Source: an uncultured Prevotella sp. (GTDB lineage Bacteria > Bacteroidota > Bacteroidia > Bacteroidales > Bacteroidaceae). From it: DNA of 7,734 bases. Below are positions 1-4,892 of this stretch, in pieces. The notes beneath the pieces are model-generated. The model did not search any database. It was not told the origin of the DNA and saw only the letters and a list, made by a program, of their open reading frames with translations. The position numbers were made by a program, and so were the translations under genes. The number at the start of each line of letters is the position of its first letter. Within the stretch, counting starts at the first letter, position 1. The stretch covers positions 1 through 7,734 of the forward strand of contig URER01000061.1 in NCBI GenBank assembly GCA_900547005.1. The letters are read 5' to 3'.

Positions 1-1856
1 TCGGAAAGCGTACCACGGAACACCATCTGCGCACACACATCCGGTACTCGCCCGACAGCGTATGGATAGAGAACGACAATATCGCCCATGCGGAAGTTCG
101 ACATATCCGTATCCACATCGCCGTCGAAAAGCAACACTACACTCTCCACGGAATCGCCGTTATGCACCAGACTATCGATTGTCATTCTGTCGTAGATATT
201 GCCCGAAGCCTTCTTCTCCTCCAACGAGTTGAGCCATTTGGCTGCAAACCCCGAATCCTCCTTTGTCTTATTGCCAATCTTCGACAGCAGATGCTCCATC
301 GCAATGAAGCGCAAGAAGCGCAGATAATAGGCCTGCTCCAACGGCGAGGCATTGCGCACTGGCTGCAAAAGTTCCTCTATCTGCGGACAAACATATTCAT
401 TCCACAATTTGCCCGATACTCCTTTTTCATTCAGGTCATCGGCCGTTAGTGTCTTAAGCACGCCCATTCCGTTGTAGGCAAAGTCGATTTCCTGCCGTGC
501 AATCTCGTTGCGCAACCTCATCGCACGATAGAGTATAGTCGGAGAAACGCCCAGTCGAAGCAGTCCTTTGGAATATTTGGAATACAGCAGGAAGACGTTC
601 TTCAACTTGTCGCTGCGCATATTGAACCCATAACGCATCAAGGCGCGATACAACATCAACTGCGCATAGTGCGACTCTCGCGCTTTCGGAACGTTCGGAT
701 TATAATGCGGCGAGGTGAAAGGCACGAAATCGCCCTTGCCAGACTTCTGTTCTATTATCACCGAACCACCGGTTTGCAGGAAGTCCATACGTCCCTGTAT
801 GCCAAGCGTCTCGCAGAAGAACGACGGTTCGAGTACCACGCCCTCCTTGTCATAACCCTCCACCTCCGCGGGAAGGTCCTCTCCTATCAGCCTACAGATA
901 TTCTCCTTCTGCCTTCGGGCCTCGTTATGGAAGTCGGCGGGAATGTCGACGGCCAGCATTCGCACGGAGTTCTTCGAGAAAAAGTCCTTTATACTCTCGG
1001 CGTATGACTTGTTTTCGCCCTTGATGGTCTCGTCGAGGAACTGTCCGGCAAGGCTACCGAGAAGCATGGGAGCGGTTGACCGCATGGGCTTAAGCCTGTT
1101 GAGCAGTCCCACCAACGGCGAGTCGGCATAGGTTTCCATACACGAGGCGATTGTCGAAACATCCACAAGAAAGTCTGGTTCCACCACAATCACTTCCGGA
1201 TAACATACATCGTCTATCTTTCTGATACTCACAATGTTGAGCACCATACCCACTCTGATGATATCGCGCAGATAAGACCAGTCGCCTTGCAGCAAGAAAC
1301 CATTGCTTTCATCATAGCATATACGCAGCACGCCATCGGCTCCGTCGGCCCGCGCCGTAATATAAGAACCATCCCAAGACTCCACAATCACACGTTGAAG
1401 CCGCTCGTCGAAACGTCCCCAAGCAATCTCCCTGTCTGCGGCGGGATAGAGTTTGCGCAACGCCAGAGGCACATGAGCGCCATCACATAGAGAAGATATG
1501 AATTGGCACACGGCCTTAAGGTCGTGCGGAAACGATTCTGTGAGTTCTTTGTCAGTAAAAGTAGTTTTGTCTTTCGGTGTCGGAAAGAGAATTTTTCGTG
1601 TGGCATTAACGCGCCGCGCCATATCGAAAGACATCCGCGATTCCTTTATCAGATAATCGACCTTAGCGAACAACCCCGTGAAAGCCAGGCGGTTGTCAAC
1701 AAGTTTTTGGTCGACGAGTACACGAAACACGTTGCGCATCACGGCATATTTATCTCGGATAGGTGTCTCGTTGGCGCACATATCCGCCAAATCCTTGAAA
1801 AACGCGTCGGCCGATATATAATAATAGGAGTTCTTTGTCTGCATAATATTTCGCAT
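1..1856 (-). CDS. Dna2/Cas4-like PD-(D/E)XK nuclease, N-terminal part (probable nuclease-helicase; 3' end outside window)
   Basis: The frame stays open from the start codon to the left edge, 618 codons without a stop. Residues 352-374 carry the RecB/Cas4/Dna2-type nuclease core: GIQGRMD with D358, then after about ten residues VIIEQKSGK with E369 and K371. Residues 399-403 (QLMLY) fit the QxxxY motif, and H310 in ADFHNEA could be the upstream motif-I histidine. Around residues 588-610, NFRMGDIVVLYPY resembles the beta-barrel that precedes the helicase core in Upf1/Dna2-type SF1 helicases. A C-terminal helicase is therefore expected beyond the window, but this is inference. The Fe-S cysteine cluster of many Cas4/Dna2 proteins is not obvious: I see C490 but no close partners. 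A likely role is DNA end processing during repair or replication. In-frame ATGs lie at 1856 and 1844 with a TAA directly before the first; neither has a Shine-Dalgarno sequence. I chose 1856, giving a leader of about 20 nt from the predicted promoter. The gene diverges from the etf operon. Confidence 0.8.
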   Translation of the reverse strand, partial: MRNIMQTKNSYYYISADAFFKDLADMCANETPIRDKYAVMRNVFRVLVDQKLVDNRLAFTGLFAKVDYLIKESRMSFDMARRVNATRKILFPTPKDKTTFTDKELTESFPHDLKAVCQFISSLCDGAHVPLALRKLYPAADREIAWGRFDERLQRVIVESWDGSYITARADGADGVLRICYDESNGFLLQGDWSYLRDIIRVGMVLNIVSIRKIDDVCYPEVIVVEPDFLVDVSTIASCMETYADSPLVGLLNRLKPMRSTAPMLLGSLAGQFLDETIKGENKSYAESIKDFFSKNSVRMLAVDIPADFHNEARRQKENICRLIGEDLPAEVEGYDKEGVVLEPSFFCETLGIQGRMDFLQTGGSVIIEQKSGKGDFVPFTSPHYNPNVPKARESHYAQLMLYRALMRYGFNMRSDKLKNVFLLYSKYSKGLLRLGVSPTILYRAMRLRNEIARQEIDFAYNGMGVLKTLTADDLNEKGVSGKLWNEYVCPQIEELLQPVRNASPLEQAYYLRFLRFIAMEHLLSKIGNKTKEDSGFAAKWLNSLEEKKASGNIYDRMTIDSLVHNGDSVESVVLLFDGDVDTDMSNFRMGDIVVLYPYAVGRVPDVCAQMVFRGTLS

Positions 1857-1883
1857 TTATGTCATTTTCAAATTCTCAAGCTA

Positions 1884-1914
1884 CAAAGTTAGTGATAATT
1901 ATCTTAACGTAAAG
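1884..1914 (-). promoter_or_regulatory. Bacteroidota-type promoter for the minus-strand nuclease gene
   Basis: Read on the minus strand, TAACTTTG at 1891-1884 matches the Bacteroidota -7 consensus TAnnTTTG. About 19 nt upstream is CTTT (1914-1911), a weak match to the -33 TTTG element. The predicted transcription start near 1877 leaves a short leader before the ATG at 1856 or 1844. The -7 match is seen directly; its function is inferred. Confidence 0.5.
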
Positions 1915-1973
1915 CGGGTTGAGGAATTAAATGAAAATCTACATTACCACAGCGTTTTCCATCCATATCATAC

Positions 1974-2050
1974 TGCACATTTTCAATCATTTGTGCATTA
2001 TTGCGCATTATAGAAAATAAATCATGCACATAAAATTCCGTTTTGTGCAT
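1974..2050. promoter_or_regulatory. Paired TGCACA/TGTGCA dyads, candidate operator for the etf operon
   Basis: Two inverted repeats of the same half-site occur. The first is TGCACA (1974-1979), 12 nt, TGTGCA (1992-1997). The second is TGCACA (2025-2030), 13 nt, TGTGCA (2044-2049). They are offset by 51-52 bp, close to five helical turns. A degenerate half-site, TGCGCAT, sits between them at 2002-2008. In the second dyad the match extends outward to ATGCACA...TGTGCAT, and AAAA/TTTT next to the arms adds pairing across a small bulge. The pair ends 15 bp before the -33 box of the etfB promoter, a position typical of an activator or upstream repressor site. No regulator gene is visible and the binding protein is unknown. 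Confidence 0.45.
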
Positions 2051-2065
2051 TTTTCAATTTAATTA

Positions 2066-2097
2066 TTTGTCTGTCAAGTAAAAAAAACGTAAATTTG
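2066..2097 (+). promoter_or_regulatory. Bacteroidota-type promoter of the etf operon
   Basis: TTTG at 2066-2069 and TAAATTTG at 2090-2097 are separated by exactly 20 nt. This is an essentially perfect match to the Bacteroidota primary sigma factor consensus, TTTG-N19-21-TAnnTTTG. Transcription should start about 5-8 nt downstream, near 2103, giving a leader of about 40 nt before the etfB ATG at 2143. A possible TTG start codon at 2095 overlaps the -7 box and so cannot lie on this transcript. Confidence 0.8.
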
Positions 2098-2142
2098 CGA
2101 GCAATTATTAAAACTGAATTTATTATAAAACAAGTATTTTAT

Positions 2143-3012
2143 ATGGGTTTAAAAATCATCGTACTTGCCAAGCAAGTACCCGACACGAGAAACGTCGGAA
2201 AGGACGCAATGACTGCGGAGGGCACGGTAAACCGCGCAGCACTGCCCGCAATCTTCAATCCTGAAGACTTGAACGCTTTGGAACAGGCATTGCGTTTGAA
2301 AGAACAGAATCCCGGTTCAACAGTTGGGATATTGACAATGGGTCCTCCACGGGCTGCAGAAATCATACGCCAGGGACTTTATCGTGGTGCAGACACGGGC
2401 TGGTTGCTTACCGACCGCCTCTTTGCCGGTGCCGATACGCTGGCCACTTCATACGCACTGGCTACTGCAATCAAGAAGATTGGAGGCGCAGACATCATCA
2501 TCGGAGGCCGTCAGGCCATCGACGGCGACACGGCTCAGGTGGGTCCTCAGGTGGCTCAGAAACTGGGGCTGTCGCAGGTTACGTATGCCGAAGAGATTGA
2601 AAAGTGTGAGAACGGTAAGCTCACCATACGCCGTCATATTGACGGAGGCGTTGAGGTTGTTGAGGCTCCGATGCCTATCGTTATCACCGTCAACGGCAGT
2701 GCGGCACCTTGCCGTCCGTGCAACGCTAAGTTGGTGATGAAATACAAGCGTGCCACAGTGCCGTTGGAGCGCACGGAAGATATGCCATACAAGAATCTTT
2801 ATGACGAGCGCCCTTATCTGACACTCAACCAATGGTCGGTAGCCGATGTTGACGGAGACCCACAGCAGTGTGGTCTGTCAGGCTCGCCTACAAAGGTAAA
2901 GGCAGTGAAGAACATCGTGTTCCAGGCTAAAGAGTGCAAACGCATAAGCGGATGCGACAACGACATAGAGTGCATGATAAAGGAGTTGCTGGAGGAAAAG
3001 ATAATCGGATAA
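2143..3012 (+). CDS. etfB: Electron transfer flavoprotein, beta subunit (EtfB/FixA family)
   Basis: EtfB pairs with EtfA in the cytoplasm to pass electrons between acyl-CoA dehydrogenases and other carriers. It binds AMP, or a second FAD in bifurcating forms. The 289-residue product opens with KQVPDT (residues 10-15) and NPEDLNALEQAL, both EtfB hallmarks. GRQAIDGDTAQVGP at 122-135 is the nucleotide-binding loop, and GLSGSPTKV near 248-256 is the conserved C-terminal stretch. The segments LTMGPPRA, LLTDRLFAGADT and the GRQAIDGDTAQVGP loop read like clostridial EtfB partners of butyryl-CoA dehydrogenase, which suggests but does not prove the bifurcating type. There is a CxxC at 190-193, and C265, C271 and C277 lie near the C-terminus in a tail of about 30 residues. 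The ATG at 2143 is preferred because the upstream TTG at 2095 lies inside the promoter and would add 16 residues before the domain's first strand. It is the first gene of the operon. Confidence 0.95.
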   Translation: MGLKIIVLAKQVPDTRNVGKDAMTAEGTVNRAALPAIFNPEDLNALEQALRLKEQNPGSTVGILTMGPPRAAEIIRQGLYRGADTGWLLTDRLFAGADTLATSYALATAIKKIGGADIIIGGRQAIDGDTAQVGPQVAQKLGLSQVTYAEEIEKCENGKLTIRRHIDGGVEVVEAPMPIVITVNGSAAPCRPCNAKLVMKYKRATVPLERTEDMPYKNLYDERPYLTLNQWSVADVDGDPQQCGLSGSPTKVKAVKNIVFQAKECKRISGCDNDIECMIKELLEEKIIG

Positions 3013-3016
3013 ATAA

Positions 3017-3194
3017 TTAAGGTTATGAGGTCATAAGTTTTTTAAAGATCGTAAGGTGATAATGCAGTATATATCATTACAGGTTAATGAAATTGTCAGT
3101 CTCATTGGTCTTTATCGTAAGGTGATAATGCAGTATATATCATTACAGGATATTTCACCTAAAGACCTTAAAACAAAGCGACTCATAACCTTAA
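3017..3194. repeat. Inverted arms bounding the etfB-etfA spacer
   Basis: A perfect 13-bp inverted repeat, TTAAGGTTATGAG at 3017-3029 and its complement at 3182-3194, brackets nearly the whole 195-bp spacer. Inside it, GGTCTTT (3107-3113) and AGGTGA (3120-3125) pair with TCACCTAAAGACC (3155-3167). This forms a 13-bp stem interrupted by a 6-nt bulge on one side. The last bases before etfA are A-rich, with CCTTAAAAC occurring twice, as is common in leaders of this phylum. The spacer could be a small inserted palindromic element or a structured segment of the operon mRNA that alters processing or relative expression. No open reading frame is visible in it. Confidence 0.6.
3048..3149. repeat. Perfect 36-bp direct repeat, two copies, 66-bp period
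   Basis: The segments 3048-3083 and 3114-3149 are identical over 36 bp, beginning ATCGTAAGGTGATAATGCAG, with 30 bp of unrelated sequence between them. Each copy carries a small internal dyad, TGATA...TATCA, around an AT-rich centre. Exact identity between copies points to a recent duplication or to selection. Two copies with one spacer are too few and too diverse in context to be a CRISPR array. It lies between two cotranscribed genes whose products are needed in equal amounts, which is an odd place for a long repeat. Confidence 0.85.
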
Positions 3195-3207
3195 AACCTA
3201 AAAAAAT

Positions 3208-4230
3208 ATGAACAACGTTTTTGTATATTGCGAAATAGAAGGCACTCAGGTGATGGAAGTATCACAGGAGTTGCTCACAAAAGGCCGCAAACTGGCAAAC
3301 GAACTCGGCGTGGAACTGCACGCCATCGCAGCCGGAACAGGCATCAAAGGTGCTGTGGAAGAGCAGATACTGCCGTATGGCGTTGACAAGCTCTTCGTGT
3401 TCGACGGTAAGGATCTCTATCCTTACACATCGGCTCCGCACACAGAAATTCTCGTAAACCTCTTCAAAGAGGAACAACCGCAGATATGTCTTATGGGCGC
3501 AACAGTTATCGGACGCGACCTCGGTCCGCGCGTTTCGTCTTCGCTCACAAGCGGATTGACAGCGGATTGTACCCAACTTGAAATCGGCGACTTTGATGAT
3601 AAGAAGGCAGGAAAGCACTATGACAACCTGCTTTATCAGATCCGTCCGGCTTTCGGTGGTAACATCGTGGCTACGATTGTGAATCCGGAGCATCGTCCTC
3701 AGATGGCAACCGTGCGCTCTGGCGTAATGCAAAAGGCTGTATATGAAGGTGAATGCCGCAAGGAAGTAGTCTATCCGGAAGTGTCAAAATATGTCAGTGA
3801 CGAGGCTTATATCGTTAAAGTGTTGAGCCGTCAGGTAGAGCAGGCAAAGCATAACCTGAAAGGTGCGCCTATCGTTGTAGCCGGTGGCTATGGCGTTGGC
3901 AGCAAGGAGGGCTTCGATTTGCTGTTCAAGCTGGCTAAGGAACTCCATGGAGAGGTTGGCGCGAGCCGTGCCGCTGTTGATGCAGGTTGGGCTGATCACG
4001 ACCGTCAGATAGGTCAGACAGGTGTCACCGTACATCCGAAAGTGTACATAGCCTGTGGTATCAGTGGTCAGATTCAGCACATAGCAGGTATGCAGGACTC
4101 GGGAATCATCATCTCTGTTAACAGCGATCCTGATGCTCCGATAAACAAAATTGCCGACTACGTGATTGTCGGTACTGTCGAGGAGGTTGTCCCGAAACTG
4201 ATAAAATATTATAAGCAGAATAGTAAATAA
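3208..4230 (+). CDS. etfA: Electron transfer flavoprotein, alpha subunit (EtfA/FixB family)
   Basis: EtfA carries the FAD that receives or donates electrons and forms a heterodimer with EtfB. The 340-residue product has the usual length. The N-terminal domain (about 1-200) includes GRDLGPRVSSSLTSGLTADCTQ, conserved in the family. The C-terminal FAD-binding domain contains GASRAAVDAGW (around 251-261), the QIGQTG loop, and at 280-305 the EtfA signature YIACGISGQIQH followed by G and a terminal VN. NSDPDAPI follows. There is no extra N-terminal ferredoxin domain, unlike some clostridial homologues. The ATG at 3208 follows an A-rich leader without a Shine-Dalgarno sequence, as expected for this phylum. 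It is separated from etfB by the 195-bp repeat-bearing spacer, and its TAA stop touches the left repeat of the DUF559 cassette. Confidence 0.96.
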   Translation: MNNVFVYCEIEGTQVMEVSQELLTKGRKLANELGVELHAIAAGTGIKGAVEEQILPYGVDKLFVFDGKDLYPYTSAPHTEILVNLFKEEQPQICLMGATVIGRDLGPRVSSSLTSGLTADCTQLEIGDFDDKKAGKHYDNLLYQIRPAFGGNIVATIVNPEHRPQMATVRSGVMQKAVYEGECRKEVVYPEVSKYVSDEAYIVKVLSRQVEQAKHNLKGAPIVVAGGYGVGSKEGFDLLFKLAKELHGEVGASRAAVDAGWADHDRQIGQTGVTVHPKVYIACGISGQIQHIAGMQDSGIIISVNSDPDAPINKIADYVIVGTVEEVVPKLIKYYKQNSK

Positions 4231-4276
4231 AAGCCTCACCCCCCAACCCCTCTCCAAGAGAGAGGGGAGTGATATG
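4230..4276 (+). repeat. Left inverted repeat of the DUF559 cassette
   Basis: This 47-bp segment begins AAAGCCTCACCCCCC and ends GAGTGATATG. It matches the reverse complement of 4839-4884 with one C indel and two substitutions (44 of 47 positions). It contains a hairpin: CCCCTCTC (4247-4254), loop CAAGA, GAGAGGGG (4260-4267). The first base overlaps the last base of the etfA stop codon. The hairpin is GC-rich but has no following T run, so it is not an obvious terminator. Confidence 0.85.
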
Positions 4277-4330
4277 TTCCGAAATCAAAAACAATGATGA
4301 CATTGACTTACAGGGGTATTGATTTTATAT

Positions 4331-4335
4331 AGGAG
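4331..4335 (+). promoter_or_regulatory. Shine-Dalgarno site of the DUF559 gene
   Basis: AGGAG lies 6 nt before the ATG at 4342. Such a clean Shine-Dalgarno sequence is unusual in Bacteroidota and absent from the neighbouring genes here. It supports the 4342 start over an internal ATG at 4375. It is compatible with foreign origin of the cassette. Confidence 0.55.
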
Positions 4336-4341
4336 CATGAA

Positions 4342-4737
4342 ATGGTGAATAGAAAGAAACAGTGTTTTGACTACATGACGTCATCGCCCGACAGATACAA
4401 CATCTTGAAAGAATTTGCGCGAGAGAACCGCATGAAGATGACAGATGCAGAGACTATTCTCTGGGAGACATTGAGGGATTTTCCAAAACCGTTTCATTTT
4501 CGCCGGCAACATATCATTGGGGATTTTATTGTTGATTTTGTTTGCTTTGAACGGCAACTGGTAATAGAGGTTGATGGTGGCTATCATTCCGAGCCACACC
4601 AGCAAGAAGAAGACCTCAGCAGGACCGAAAGTCTTGGCAGAATGGGGTTCGATGTAATCCGATTCACCAATGAACAGGTAATAGAAAATCAACAAGAGGT
4701 TATAAGAGAGATAAAAGAAATATTGTATAACGAATAA
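4342..4737 (+). CDS. DUF559 domain protein, Vsr-like PD-(D/E)XK endonuclease family
   Basis: The 131-residue product is a typical-length DUF559 protein, a family related to very-short-patch repair (Vsr) endonucleases. Visible motifs in order are MTDAETILWETL with E37 (33-44), FRRQHIIGDFIVDFVC with D61 and D65 (53-68), and LVIEVDGGYH with E76, D78 and H82 (73-82). RMGFDVIRFTNEQV (100-113) follows as the last strand with a conserved arginine. The putative metal-binding acids are all present, so the fold looks intact and probably active. The true substrate of the family is unknown to me; DNA nicking or cleavage is inferred from the fold. The gene has a strong AGGAG ribosome site and stands alone between long inverted repeats inside an unrelated metabolic operon. 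It is more AT-rich than etfA and the dehydrogenase. This suggests acquisition as a cassette, with no functional link to ETF. Confidence 0.88.
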   Translation: MVNRKKQCFDYMTSSPDRYNILKEFARENRMKMTDAETILWETLRDFPKPFHFRRQHIIGDFIVDFVCFERQLVIEVDGGYHSEPHQQEEDLSRTESLGRMGFDVIRFTNEQVIENQQEVIREIKEILYNE

Positions 4738-4749
4738 AAAAGACCTCAT

Positions 4750-4791
4750 GCCGCCGACCCCTTACTGACAGGCGGAACAACGGCGGGTGGC
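4750..4791. repeat. GC-rich segment with alternative stems downstream of DUF559
   Basis: CCGCC(G) at 4751-4756 can pair with GGCGG at 4771-4775 (15-nt loop) or, with one more base pair, with CGGCGG at 4781-4786 (24-nt loop). The two pairings are mutually exclusive. The surroundings are AT-rich, so the island stands out. It follows the DUF559 stop codon by about a dozen bases and lies inside the cassette. It could be a folding signal of the element or a second, unrelated repeat. Confidence 0.4.
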
Positions 4792-4838
4792 TTTAGAACT
4801 TTCAATCTTGTGCTTGTATAAGAAAGAAGTGAATAAAG

Positions 4839-4884
4839 CATATCACTCCCCTCTCTTTTGGAGAGGGGTCGGGGGTGAGGCTTT
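4839..4884 (-). repeat. Right inverted repeat of the DUF559 cassette
   Basis: This is the reverse-complement partner of 4230-4276. It carries the same hairpin: CCCCTCTC (4848-4855), loop TTTTG, GAGAGGGG (4861-4868). Outer TCAC (4843-4846) and GTGA (4875-4878) add pairing across an asymmetric bulge. It ends 8 nt before the ATG of the acyl-CoA dehydrogenase, so its structure could affect initiation there. Confidence 0.85.
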
Positions 4885-4892
4885 GAATTATC

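Larger units (their letters stand above)
4230..4884 (+). mobile_element. Inverted-repeat-bounded cassette carrying a DUF559 endonuclease gene
   Basis: A single small nuclease gene sits between 46/47-bp near-identical inverted repeats, for a total of 655 bp. The unit occupies the whole gap between the etfA stop and a point 8 nt before the acyl-CoA dehydrogenase start, genes that otherwise look like one operon. There is no transposase, and I see no clear target-site duplication: the flanks are AGTAAATA on the left and GAATTATC on the right. From memory, C-rich strings of the CTCACCCCC...CCCCTCTCC type occur near DUF559 genes in other bacteria. It may be a non-autonomous or endonuclease-driven element, or a domesticated one. 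Mobility is inferred. Confidence 0.5.

Noticed and set aside
162..1892. Several plus-strand frames of 60-130 codons opposite the nuclease gene
   Set aside because: They lie antisense to a 618-codon open frame with clear nuclease motifs and show no recognisable features themselves.
2095..2142. Sixteen-residue N-terminal extension of EtfB from a TTG codon
   Set aside because: The TTG lies inside the -7 box of the predicted promoter and the added residues precede the first conserved EtfB strand.
3048..3149. CRISPR-like repeat-spacer-repeat
   Set aside because: Only two copies with one 30-bp gap inside an operon, no leader and no cas genes nearby.
4247..4267. Intrinsic terminator after etfA
   Set aside because: The hairpin is GC-rich but no T run follows, and the identical structure recurs in the opposite orientation before the dehydrogenase, so it is better explained as part of the repeat.
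4230..4884. Classical insertion sequence
   Set aside because: There is no transposase gene and no visible target-site duplication, so a standard IS call is not supported.
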